From a virus, in IMG/VR virus record IMGVR_UViG_3300029319_000667, positions 1 to 20,463 of that record: a DNA stretch of 20,463 nucleotides. One strand, given 5' to 3'. Of this stretch, positions 5,914 through 13,283 are shown in pieces. Position 1 is the first letter of the stretch; every line of letters begins with the position of its first letter. Made by a program: the position numbers and the translations under genes. The notes beneath the pieces were generated by a model. That model was not told the origin of the DNA and searched no databases. It saw only the letters and a program-made list of their open reading frames with translations.

Positions 5914-5935
5914 GTTTATTAGTCAACTAATTAAC
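5914..5935 (+). promoter_or_regulatory. AT-rich hairpin between tube and chaperone genes
   Basis: GTTTATTAG-TCAA-CTAATTAAC can form a nine-base-pair stem with one mismatch and a four-base loop. It starts nine bases after the tube stop and ends two bases before the chaperone ATG at 5938. There is no U-tract, so it is not a typical terminator. It covers the place where a ribosome-binding site would be and might lower translation of the chaperone relative to the tube protein. Confidence 0.35.
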
Positions 5936-5937
5936 CA

Positions 5938-6288
5938 ATGGCAAACAAAAGAACGATTGACCTGTTAACTGAATCTTACAAAGATCAGATGACAGCTAGA
6001 AGAAAATACGAATTTAAAAATAAAAATGGAGAAAAAATTGTTGATTTATACTTTAAGCCTTTAACTAGGGATGATCGTGTTCGCGCTCAATCAGCCGCAA
6101 ACACAGACGATGCTTTGACAATATCAACATATCTCCTTTGTAAAAATGCTGAATTACAAGATGGATCAAAGGCATTTGCACCCGCAGATGCGCCGAACCT
6201 ACAAAGAGAACTTCCAGAAAATGTTTTGAACGAAATTGAATTATTTATGTTTAATATTGATTTAAATCTTGATACAGCAAAAAAATAA
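5938..6288 (+). CDS. Tail assembly chaperone G
   Basis: 116 residues: MANKRTIDLLTESYKDQMTA, then ARRKYEFKNKNGEKIVDLYF-type beta strands with KPLTRDDRVRAQSAANTDDA and a C-terminal helical part (LPENVLNEIELFMFNIDLNL) ending DTAKK. Location between the tube and tape-measure genes, size and the 'f.pl...dr.ra......d......l...ae..dG...f' layout fit the G protein of the lambda-type G/GT pair. G and GT coat the tape measure and recruit tube subunits, and are absent from the finished tail. The last sense codons, GCA AAA AAA, are a slippery sequence that allows a -1 shift into the frame downstream (separate entries). No ribosome-binding site is visible; a hairpin precedes the start. Confidence 0.85.
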   Translation: MANKRTIDLLTESYKDQMTARRKYEFKNKNGEKIVDLYFKPLTRDDRVRAQSAANTDDALTISTYLLCKNAELQDGSKAFAPADAPNLQRELPENVLNEIELFMFNIDLNLDTAKK

Positions 6289-6467
6289 TATCGCGAGATA
6301 ATTGGATAAATTTTGAATTTTTTCTCGCAACAGAATTAGGCAAAACAATTCAGGAATTACGTTCTTTGATAACAGAAGAAGAACTGATATATTGGGCTGC
6401 CTATTATGAAGTTAAGAATGAAAGAGAAAAAAGAGAATTAAATCGCCAAAGAGCAAATAAAAGGTAA
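5938..6467 (+). CDS. Tail assembly chaperone GT, -1 frameshift product
   Basis: G is extended by a -1 shift at the A-run 6279-6285. Reading from base 6285 gives ATA ATA TCG CGA GAT AAT TGG ..., an open frame without its own start that stops at TAA 6465-6467. It adds 60 residues to G's 116, for 176 in total. The added part, INFEFFLATELGKTIQELRS, LITEEELIYWAAYYEVKNER and a basic end, has the 'G.t..eLr..lt..El..W.ayy' signature of phage tail protein T domains. In lambda the T part binds the tube protein while the G part binds the tape measure. The open T-like frame, the in-register heptamer and the position before the tape measure support programmed frameshifting. Efficiency cannot be judged. 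Confidence 0.85.
6279..6285 (+). other. -1 ribosomal frameshift site (A AAA AAA)
   Basis: Seven A in register as X XXY YYZ relative to the G frame (gcA AAA AAA), directly before the G stop codon TAA. Three bases after it lies TATC-GCGA-GATA (6289-6300), a four-base-pair stem with a GNRA tetraloop, which may act as a stimulator, though the spacer is shorter than usual. A stop codon in the next codon also favours pausing. Confidence 0.75.
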
Positions 6468-6478
6468 TATATAAGAAA
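6463..6478 (+). promoter_or_regulatory. Candidate promoter-like AT motif before tape measure gene
   Basis: GGTAATATATAAGAAA matches the motif before the capsid gene (GTTAATATATAAATAA) at 13 of 16 bases. It overlaps the end of the GT frame and lies about 15 bases before the GTG start of the tape measure gene. Weak evidence, offered only because of the resemblance. Confidence 0.22.
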
Positions 6479-6493
6479 AGGTTTAGTTGATTT

Positions 6494-8278
6494 GTGGCAC
6501 AGGCTAATGTAAAACTTACAGTTGATAGTAGTCAGGCCACTAGAGCGTTAAAAGGCGTTCAAACACAGACACAGAAATTAAATAATGGTGTTAATAGATT
6601 AAAAACAGCAGTTGCGGGCATTGGTTTAACAGTTTTAGCAAGACAAGCAGTTCAAACGTCAGCTAATTTTGCAAAGTTAAATGTCAGATTAGGACTATTG
6701 ACAAAGGCTTCAGGAACTTTCGCAAGATCGCAAGAAATTGCGGCAGAAGCACAAAAATCATTTGGATTAAGTGCAACAGAAGCGCTTGAGGGTATTACAG
6801 ATATAACAGCAAGATTACAGCCTTTAGGTGTTGGCGTTGAAGATATAAGAACAACATTTATCGGATTTAATACAGCGGCAAAACTGGCGGGAGCTTCAGC
6901 AATGGAAAGTTCAAACGCTTTCAGGCAATTAGCACAGGCTTTGGGTTCTGGTCGTTTACAAGGCGATGAATTTAGATCAATTGCGGAACAAGTTCCGACT
7001 CTTTTAGCACCAATAGCAAAAGAACTTAACACAACAGTTGGAGGGTTAAAGAAATTTGCTTCTGAAGGTAAATTAACAAGTGATGTTGTTATAAGAGCAT
7101 TAAAAAAAGTAGAAGTTGATGGCGCGGCTTCGCTCAAAGCATTACTAGAAAATGATCCAACGCAAGTTTTTAAAGATTTAGGAAATGAAGCTGAAAATTT
7201 ATCAAGAGCATTTGGTGACTTATTAACTCCTGTTGTTTTACCTGTAATTAGAGCATTTACAGATTTAACTAAGGCAGTAACAGAATTTTTAAATTCACCA
7301 TTAGGAACTACAGCAGCAATATTCGCAGCAATCGCCGTTGCAGCAAAAGGTGTTGCAGTAGGATTACCATTAGTAGCATTAGGGTTGAAGAAAGTTGCTT
7401 TAGCTGGTGCATCAGCTACTGTTGCTTTTAATGGAATACCGTTTGTTGCTGTTGCAACAGGTATTGGGGCAATAGTAACTCAATTAATAAAACAAAGAAA
7501 AGAACAAAATAAAGTTACTGAAGCTATAAAAAAAGGTGAACTTGCACAACTAAGAGCTATAGAGTCTGATCTAAGCGTAAAAATGGCAAAAGAATTTGCA
7601 ATAATTAATCAATCAAATGATAAAAGGTCAATAGCAGCAGCAGAAAGAAGACTTGCTTTATTGCGTGAACAGTTTAAACCTATTAGAGACAGAATAAATG
7701 AAGTAATAAAAGAAAATGTAGCAATCAAAGAAAGTAATAAAAAATTAGAAGAAAAAGAAGAATTATTAAAAAGAAATGCACAGGCAGCACAAAAACTTAA
7801 AGAAAAATTTGATGAGATAGGACAATCTGTTGAACAGAATTTAGTTCAAAATTTAACTGATGCTGTAATGGGCGCACAGACTCTTGGACAGGCTTTATCT
7901 AATGTTTTAAGAGGATTACAAAGGCAGTTAATAGAAATGGCAGTACAAAATGCTGTAGGTGGTATTGGTGGAGTAGTAAGTAATTTTTTAGGTAGTGTAT
8001 TTAATCCAGCACCGAAAGCAATGGGTGGGCCTGTATCTGCTGGTGGCTCTTTTTTAGTAGGTGAAAAAGGCCCAGAATTGTTTGTTCCCTCAAAAAGCGG
8101 TACTATAATCCCTAATCATGCTCTTAGTGGTACAACTAACGTGGTGGTCAATGTAGACGCTTCTGGGTCGTCTGTACAAGGTGATGATCAATCTGCTGCA
8201 CGATTAGGTGAAGCTATAGCATCAGCAGTGCAGGCTGAAATTGTTAATCAAAAAATGGCGGGAGGTTTATTAAGTTAA
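6494..8278 (+). CDS. Tape measure protein
   Basis: 594 residues, the longest gene of the tail-shaft block, starting at GTG 6494. The N-terminal part is helical with QATRALKGVQTQTQKLNNGV. Residues about 70-210 form the tape-measure domain with TEALEGITDITARLQPLGVG, AGASAMESSNAFRQLAQALG and SGRLQGDEFRSIAEQVPTLL. Residues about 272-335 hold hydrophobic segments (TTAAIFAAIAVAAKGVAVGL; FVAVATGIGAIVTQLI). A Lys/Glu-rich coiled coil follows (about 335-440), then a Gly-rich end with SFLVGEKGPELFVPSKSGTI, the usual lambda gpH-type C-terminal motif. It sets tail length: at roughly 0.15 nm per residue the tail would be near 90 nm (rule-of-thumb estimate). It probably enters the host envelope during DNA delivery. 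The stop overlaps the next start by one base. Confidence 0.93.
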   Translation: MAQANVKLTVDSSQATRALKGVQTQTQKLNNGVNRLKTAVAGIGLTVLARQAVQTSANFAKLNVRLGLLTKASGTFARSQEIAAEAQKSFGLSATEALEGITDITARLQPLGVGVEDIRTTFIGFNTAAKLAGASAMESSNAFRQLAQALGSGRLQGDEFRSIAEQVPTLLAPIAKELNTTVGGLKKFASEGKLTSDVVIRALKKVEVDGAASLKALLENDPTQVFKDLGNEAENLSRAFGDLLTPVVLPVIRAFTDLTKAVTEFLNSPLGTTAAIFAAIAVAAKGVAVGLPLVALGLKKVALAGASATVAFNGIPFVAVATGIGAIVTQLIKQRKEQNKVTEAIKKGELAQLRAIESDLSVKMAKEFAIINQSNDKRSIAAAERRLALLREQFKPIRDRINEVIKENVAIKESNKKLEEKEELLKRNAQAAQKLKEKFDEIGQSVEQNLVQNLTDAVMGAQTLGQALSNVLRGLQRQLIEMAVQNAVGGIGGVVSNFLGSVFNPAPKAMGGPVSAGGSFLVGEKGPELFVPSKSGTIIPNHALSGTTNVVVNVDASGSSVQGDDQSAARLGEAIASAVQAEIVNQKMAGGLLS

Positions 8279-8622
8279 TGGCTAGTTTTCCAACAACAGT
8301 TAATCCTTCTTATGGAGCAAGGAAAAATTCACAGCCAAATGTTCGCATTGCACAATTTGGTTCGGGATATTCTCAAAGATCTACCTTTGGTATAAACCAA
8401 AATTTAAAAGTATATCAATTTAATTGGAATAATATATCTGAAACACAAGCAGATGAAATAGAGACTTTTCTTGATGCTAGGGCTGGGGTAGAAAATTTTG
8501 ATTACACACCAGCAGGTGAATCAGCTTCTAAAAAATTTATATGTCCACAATGGAATAAAACTATACCATATTTAAATAGAGCTTCAATATCAGCTACGTT
8601 TGTAGAGGTGGCCGAAGCATGA
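8278..8622 (+). CDS. Minor tail protein M (lambda gpM-like)
   Basis: 114 residues. VRIAQFGSGYSQRSTFGINQ is the diagnostic 'v....fGdGY.qr...Gin' opening of the phage minor tail M family. VYQFNWNNISETQADEIETF, LDARAGVENFDYTP and a late KFICPQWNKTIPYLNRASIS plus ATFVEVAE follow in the expected order ('W..ls...a..i..Fl....G...F.w.pp'). The protein forms part of the tail-tip complex below the tube, where it connects the tube to L. It is coupled on both sides (TAATG with the tape measure stop, ATGA with L). Length is close to that of lambda gpM. Confidence 0.93.
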   Translation: MASFPTTVNPSYGARKNSQPNVRIAQFGSGYSQRSTFGINQNLKVYQFNWNNISETQADEIETFLDARAGVENFDYTPAGESASKKFICPQWNKTIPYLNRASISATFVEVAEA

Positions 8623-9353
8623 CAAGTAAACAAGTTTCACCAACATCTTCAAAAATTAGTGAAGAAATACAAAAACTAGAACCTTCTGCGTTAATTACCT
8701 TATTTGAATTAAAACTTACTGCTGCTGTTAATGGTGTAGATCAAATTTATTATTATCATGCTGGAACTAATGAAATTAAAAGTAATATTGTTTTTAATAG
8801 TCAAACTTATGTAGCCGCACCTGTACAAGTAAAAGGTTTTGATAAGGTTACAAAAGGAACATTACCTCGACCGACTTTTACTGTTGCAAATGCTGATAAT
8901 GCAATAACAAATTTAATGCTTTTGTATAATCCTTTAAATGCAGAACTAAAAAGGATTCAAACACATAAAAAATTTCTTGATGCTGTAAATTTTTCCAGTG
9001 GAACAAATTCAACCGCAGATCCAGATGCGATAGCACAAACTGATGATATTTGGTATATAGATAGAGTTGCATCAGAAACACCTGAGTCAGTAGTTTTTGA
9101 ACTTGTCGGTAAAATTAATTTACAGAATCTTAGATTACCCAAAAGACAAATTGTGGAGCATTGTCCTTGGTTATATAGAGGAACGCAATGTGGATATAAT
9201 GAGAAACGATATTTTAACATAAATGATGAATCAGTTAGCTCTGAAAGTGAAGACAAATGTGGTCATAAATATTCAAGTTGTTTAAAACGTTTTCCAAGCA
9301 AAGATGATAAAGTACCTTTTGGTGGATTTTTAAATGCAAGATTAAAGATCTGA
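8619..9353 (+). CDS. Minor tail protein L with Fe-S cysteine set
   Basis: 244 residues. It starts with a helix (SEEIQKLEPSALITLFELKL) and continues with FNSQTYVAAPVQVKGFDKVT, LPRPTFTVANADNAITNLM and DIWYIDRVASETPESVVFEL, the standard gpL N-domain. The C-domain has RLPKRQIVEHCPWLYRGTQC and later cysteines, i.e. Cys182, Cys191, Cys214 and Cys221, in the spacing C-x8-C-x22-C-x6-C. Lambda gpL carries a four-cysteine set in this place that binds a [4Fe-4S] cluster; from memory its spacing is the same. L lies at the tail tip, binding M, the tube end and J. All four cysteines are intact, so cluster binding is likely. The next gene begins at the stop (TGATG). Confidence 0.93.
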   Translation: MTSKQVSPTSSKISEEIQKLEPSALITLFELKLTAAVNGVDQIYYYHAGTNEIKSNIVFNSQTYVAAPVQVKGFDKVTKGTLPRPTFTVANADNAITNLMLLYNPLNAELKRIQTHKKFLDAVNFSSGTNSTADPDAIAQTDDIWYIDRVASETPESVVFELVGKINLQNLRLPKRQIVEHCPWLYRGTQCGYNEKRYFNINDESVSSESEDKCGHKYSSCLKRFPSKDDKVPFGGFLNARLKI

Positions 9354-9658
9354 TGATATTTAAAGAAACTGCAAAACAACACGCAATAAAGGAAGCACCG
9401 AGAGAGTCTTGTGGGATTGTTGTGAATGATGTTTATTATCCTTGCAATAACATTTCAGATACGCCAGAAAATAATTTTGCAATACACCCAAAAGATTTTT
9501 TAAAAGCTAGATCAAAAGGTTATTTACAATATATTGTTCATTCTCACCCGAAAGGTGGAAACGCAAGCGAACCAGATAAAAAAGCTTGTAAAGCAACAAA
9601 AATCCCTTGGTACGTTTATCTTTTACCACAGGACATATGGCAAATTATAAATCCTTAA
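9353..9658 (+). CDS. Tail assembly protein K, JAMM peptidase part
   Basis: 101 residues. The JAMM/Mov34-type metalloprotease signature is complete: Glu18 in PRESCGIVV, His63-Ser-His65-Pro in YIVHSHPKGG, then Ser72 and Asp75 in NASEPDKKAC. The last spacing is H-x6-S-x2-D, one residue shorter than the usual H-x7-S-x2-D. In lambda, gpK carries this JAB domain fused to an NlpC/P60 domain and acts in tail-tip assembly. Here the gene stops at TAA 9656-9658 and the NlpC/P60 part is a separate overlapping gene. Both domains are full length and have intact catalytic residues, so this is a split rather than a broken gene. The metal would be zinc by family analogy. Confidence 0.9.
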   Translation: MIFKETAKQHAIKEAPRESCGIVVNDVYYPCNNISDTPENNFAIHPKDFLKARSKGYLQYIVHSHPKGGNASEPDKKACKATKIPWYVYLLPQDIWQIINP

Positions 9659-10011
9659 TAGGACGACAATGGCAATATGGTGTTTTTGATTGCTATTCTA
9701 TAGTGCGTGATTATTATGCCTTACTAGGCATCAATTTGCCAGATTATGAACGCCCAGAAAGTTTTGAAACTTGTGAGAGTATTTTTCTAAAAAATGCAAA
9801 TAAATTAAATTTTTATGAAGTTGATTTAAATCAAAGAAAACCTAATGATGTTCTGGTAATGAAAATATGGACAAAAGAACCGATGCACGGTGCTGTTTTG
9901 TTAAAAAATGATATGATACTGCATCAAAAGTTTGAGTCCATTAGTTGTTCTCAATACTTCAACCATTATTATAGAAGAAGAACTGTAGGGTGTTTTAGAT
10001 ATGCAGCATAA
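9637..10011 (+). CDS. Tail assembly protein K, NlpC/P60 part
   Basis: ATG 9637 (MANYKSLIGR) is chosen because homologous domains begin just before 'G.qW.yG..DC'; the frame is open further upstream only within the JAMM gene. AGGA at 9630-9633 precedes the start. 124 residues. The NlpC/P60 triad is visible as Cys19 in WQYGVFDCYSIVRDYY, His84 in PMHGAVLLK and His96 in MILHQ. The motif before it, NQRKPNDVLVM, matches the usual 'l..GDvll' strand. In phages the domain is a peptidoglycan amidase/endopeptidase or a structural relic in the tail tip, working with L and I. It overlaps the JAMM gene by 22 bases and gpI by 11 bases, suggesting translational coupling. Confidence 0.9.
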   Translation: MANYKSLIGRQWQYGVFDCYSIVRDYYALLGINLPDYERPESFETCESIFLKNANKLNFYEVDLNQRKPNDVLVMKIWTKEPMHGAVLLKNDMILHQKFESISCSQYFNHYYRRRTVGCFRYAA

Positions 10012-11269
10012 AATTCTGCTGCTAGATGAATTAGGTGATAGGTGGGGTAAAACTCATGTCTATCATAATTTAAGAACGCCAGCAGATGCTATAAAACTTT
10101 TATGTATAAATTATCCTGATTTTGCTAAACACTTAGCGTCTTCACATGAACAAGGTATTTCATATCAGATAACACAAGTAGACCAAGAATTAAATTATGA
10201 TGATTTGCATTTACCTTTAGGAAAACATGATTTAGTGATAACACCTGTGATTACAGGTAGTGGTGACACTTTAAAAACAGTTCTTGGAGTCGGGTTAATT
10301 GTTGCTACTGGAGGAATTGGATCAGTTTTAGGTGTTGCAGGGACAAACGCAGCTTCACTTTTTGGAAACACATTTCTTGGTGGAGTAGTTGGTAAAATAG
10401 GTGTTGGTCTTGTTCTTCAAGGTGTTTCAGATATGATTTCACCACAGCCACAATTACCTAGTTTTGAATTTGATTTTAATGCACCTTTATCAGGTTTTAC
10501 TGGTGGTGCTGGTGGTATTACGAGAGGGTCAGATGGTTCTCAAAGTTATGGTTATACAGGGCCATCTAATACTGTTGGTTTAGGTAAAACAATACCTGTT
10601 GTTTATGGAAAAGCTTTAGTTGGAGGTCATATCCTAAGTACAGATATTGAAATAGCAAACGAATCTGATCCATTAATGAAATTTATTAGACCAGCAGGCT
10701 TGGATACAGTGCGGTTGAATGGTGAAGAATTGAAATTTGTATACACGACAGCAGGTGGTTTAGAAGCAAAAAGAGGTGGTAGACTAGAAACTCCAAATGG
10801 AACTGCAAGATATATTCATGCAGAATTTGGTGATACAGATGTAGGTGGACTCCCAACTGTGCGAGGCCCAAGGTTTGTAGATCTTAAAAAAGAAGGCCCA
10901 CAGTTTTTAGGTAATATTGAAGGCAGTAATGATGGCAATACAAATCATGAAGATTTTCAAATTCATTTTAGAGTTGGTGGATTAGTTGATTTTGTTGGTA
11001 ATGAAGGCACAACAAGAATTGATGGTTTTATAACTTATGCTATAGAGATAGAAGAACGAAGTACAAATAATTTAGTTCTAAATAATCAAGCAACTATACA
11101 AGGGTTGACTTTTAGATCACAAAAATATAATTATTTTGCAAAATTACCCTTTCAATTTATTGAAGGAAAAGATAATTATGTGGTAAGAATAAAAATAATT
11201 GATACATCAGTTGATTTTGATCAAGCTGTTTTTATTGTTCAAGGAATGGGATATAACTTAAAGAAATAG
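10001..11269 (+). CDS. Tail assembly protein I with long C-terminal extension
   Basis: 422 residues. Residues 1-85 form a beta-grasp-like domain (VYHNLRTPADAIKLLCINYP, LGKHDLVITPVITGSG). Residues 90-145 form a Gly-rich hydrophobic stretch (TVLGVGLIVATGGIGSVLG). IPVVYGKALVGGHILSTDIE at 198-217 is the conserved 'iPi.YGr..vGg.viS..i' end of lambda-type I proteins. Lambda gpI ends about here (about 220 residues), but this protein continues for 200 residues of beta-rich sequence containing EELKFVYTTAGGLEAKRGG and INVEIEE-like strands, a possible receptor-tip or J-associated domain I do not recognise. Its start lies 11 bases inside the NlpC gene and it is followed after five bases by J. The role is tail-tip assembly. 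Confidence 0.83.
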   Translation: MQHKILLLDELGDRWGKTHVYHNLRTPADAIKLLCINYPDFAKHLASSHEQGISYQITQVDQELNYDDLHLPLGKHDLVITPVITGSGDTLKTVLGVGLIVATGGIGSVLGVAGTNAASLFGNTFLGGVVGKIGVGLVLQGVSDMISPQPQLPSFEFDFNAPLSGFTGGAGGITRGSDGSQSYGYTGPSNTVGLGKTIPVVYGKALVGGHILSTDIEIANESDPLMKFIRPAGLDTVRLNGEELKFVYTTAGGLEAKRGGRLETPNGTARYIHAEFGDTDVGGLPTVRGPRFVDLKKEGPQFLGNIEGSNDGNTNHEDFQIHFRVGGLVDFVGNEGTTRIDGFITYAIEIEERSTNNLVLNNQATIQGLTFRSQKYNYFAKLPFQFIEGKDNYVVRIKIIDTSVDFDQAVFIVQGMGYNLKK

Positions 11270-11274
11270 TAATT

Positions 11275-13278
11275 ATGGCTTTAAATTCTACATCTACTAT
11301 AAAAATCATTGATTTGCTTTGTGAGGGGCCGATAGAAGGTATTGAAGGAGCAAAAAAAGGAATTTTTTTAGATGAAACACCAGTTCAAACAGGAATAGTA
11401 AATAACGTCAGCAGTGAACATTTTACTTATACACTTAGAACAGGAACAAAAAATCAAGAACAGTTGTCTGATTACCAAACTGGTGGAGCGTCAAATTTAA
11501 TTAATTTTTCAGAAGAAATCGGTTCAAATTACAGCGAAACAAAAAATAATAAAAATAAAGTAACTGAAAGAAATTATGGTTTTGGAAAAACTGTAAAACA
11601 AATTACTGATAATGATACAACTTCAGTTGAATTTCTTTTTACAATTCCCGCTTTATTCTGTACTGCTATGGAGGGAGTTGCTAGAGGACAACTATTTAAT
11701 GCAACAACTAGGATTAGAATACTTTTAAAATCCAAAAGCACAGCGTTTAATGAAGTATATGATAAAACTTTTACTGGTATTAGCACTTCTTCTTATCAAT
11801 TCAAAACACCTAAAATTAAATTAGAAGGTGAAGCTCCTTTCTTGTTTAAAATTCAAAAACTAACTAACAAAGAAAATGATTATGAAGTCCGTAAAGAACA
11901 ATTTGAAGATATAGATATAAATACACCGTTGGAAGGTACAAGAGCAAATAGAGTAATTCTTACCTCAATGATTGAACGACAAGATTTTAAAAGTCGTTAT
12001 CCGTTCACAGCCTGTGTCGGATTAAGTTTATCTACTGAAGCTTTTGCATCTTTACCAACAAGAGCATATTTGGTAAAAGGTATGCGTGTAAAAATTCCTC
12101 ATAACGCAACTGTAAGATCTGATGGTAGTTTAAGATTTACTGGTTCTTTTGATGGAAGTTTGGCAGTTGGAAGACATTGGACAACTTGCCCTGTTTGTAT
12201 TTTTTTTGATATGTTGACTTCTGATAAGCATGGGGCAGGTGATTTTATAACGGCATCAAACATCAGTTGGGTTGATTTATATCCTCTTGCTCAATATGCA
12301 AATCAACTTGTGGAAACTCCTGATGGTAACGAACCAAGGTTTGCAATAAATACTGTAATTGGCGCACAGAATGAAGCTTATAAAGTGCTTCAGAACCTTG
12401 CAAGTACATTTAGAGGAATGACATATTGGGCTGCTAATACTGTTAATGTAGGGGCAGATCATGGCAATCTTGACGGTTCAGATGTTGATCCTGTTCATCT
12501 TTATACAAATGCCAATGTTATAGGCGGTGTTTTTACATACACTGGAACCTCTTTAAAAACAAGATCAACTTCAATAAGGGTAAGGTATAACGATCCAGAT
12601 AATCTTTACAAACCAAATGTAGTTATTGTTGAAGATTATGATTTAATTACAAAATATGGTTATCAGGTAAAAGACATTGTTGCATTTGGTTGTTCTTCTA
12701 AATATCAGGCACAAAGATTAGGTACATGGATTTTAAAAAGTGAAGAACTAGATGGAGAAGTTGTTGTTTTTAAAACTGGTTTAGATGGGTTAGCTGTTTT
12801 ACCAAGTCAAGTGTTTGCAGTAGCAGATGAAATGCGTCAGGGTGTGCAAAGGGCGGGAAGGATAGCAACTGGTGCGACTACTACTTCAATTACTTTAGAT
12901 AAAGATTTGTCTTCTGTTTTAAGTAGTGATCCAGAATCTTTTACTTTAAATTGCACACTACCAGATGGAACAGTGGAATCAAAGACAATAAGTGCGGTGT
13001 CAGGTGCAACTGTTACCACAGCAGCTTTTTCTGACGCACCACAATCACAATCTGTTTATACGATTACTTCATCTACATTACAGCATCAAAAGTTTAGGTG
13101 TATTGATGTAATAGACAATAATGACGGTACTTATACAATAGAGGGTGTCCAGTTCAATGATTCAATTTATGCTGCTGCTGATACAAATTCAGCTTTAGAA
13201 TATACAGACATTACAGCTTTTGATGAACGACCAACACCACCTACAGATTTGCAACATTCTGTTATCACTGTTAATTAA
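11275..13278 (+). CDS. Tip attachment protein J, N-terminal/central part
   Basis: 667 residues. STSTIKIIDLLCEGPIEGIE followed by GIFLDETPVQ is the hallmark N-terminus of lambda J (central tail fibre hub; usually 'dllSEGPIeG'). NYEVRKEQ-type and RANRVILTSMIERQDFKSRY segments, then YLVKGMRVKIPHNATV with a following FTGSFDGSL, and WTTCPVCIFFDMLTSDKHGA match the body of the J/phage-tail-3 family. The C-terminal quarter (VVVFKTGLDGLAVLPSQVFA, TISAVSGATVTTAAFSD, QKFRCIDVIDNNDGTYTIEG) ends where lambda J normally continues into fibronectin domains. Here the gene stops at TAA 13276-13278, and the continuation is a separate gene. J forms the trimeric hub that binds the receptor and anchors side fibres. 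Confidence 0.9.
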   Translation: MALNSTSTIKIIDLLCEGPIEGIEGAKKGIFLDETPVQTGIVNNVSSEHFTYTLRTGTKNQEQLSDYQTGGASNLINFSEEIGSNYSETKNNKNKVTERNYGFGKTVKQITDNDTTSVEFLFTIPALFCTAMEGVARGQLFNATTRIRILLKSKSTAFNEVYDKTFTGISTSSYQFKTPKIKLEGEAPFLFKIQKLTNKENDYEVRKEQFEDIDINTPLEGTRANRVILTSMIERQDFKSRYPFTACVGLSLSTEAFASLPTRAYLVKGMRVKIPHNATVRSDGSLRFTGSFDGSLAVGRHWTTCPVCIFFDMLTSDKHGAGDFITASNISWVDLYPLAQYANQLVETPDGNEPRFAINTVIGAQNEAYKVLQNLASTFRGMTYWAANTVNVGADHGNLDGSDVDPVHLYTNANVIGGVFTYTGTSLKTRSTSIRVRYNDPDNLYKPNVVIVEDYDLITKYGYQVKDIVAFGCSSKYQAQRLGTWILKSEELDGEVVVFKTGLDGLAVLPSQVFAVADEMRQGVQRAGRIATGATTTSITLDKDLSSVLSSDPESFTLNCTLPDGTVESKTISAVSGATVTTAAFSDAPQSQSVYTITSSTLQHQKFRCIDVIDNNDGTYTIEGVQFNDSIYAAADTNSALEYTDITAFDERPTPPTDLQHSVITVN

Positions 13279-13283
13279 TATTT

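Noticed and set aside
6652-7137. 161-codon minus-strand frame inside the tape measure gene
   Set aside because: It is fully inside a well-supported + strand gene, has a low-complexity hydrophobic composition and shows no motif; a shadow of the coding strand.
9590-9660. Programmed frameshift fusing the two K halves
   Set aside because: No convincing slippery heptamer in register was found in the overlap, and the NlpC gene has its own ATG preceded by AGGA; translational coupling is simpler.
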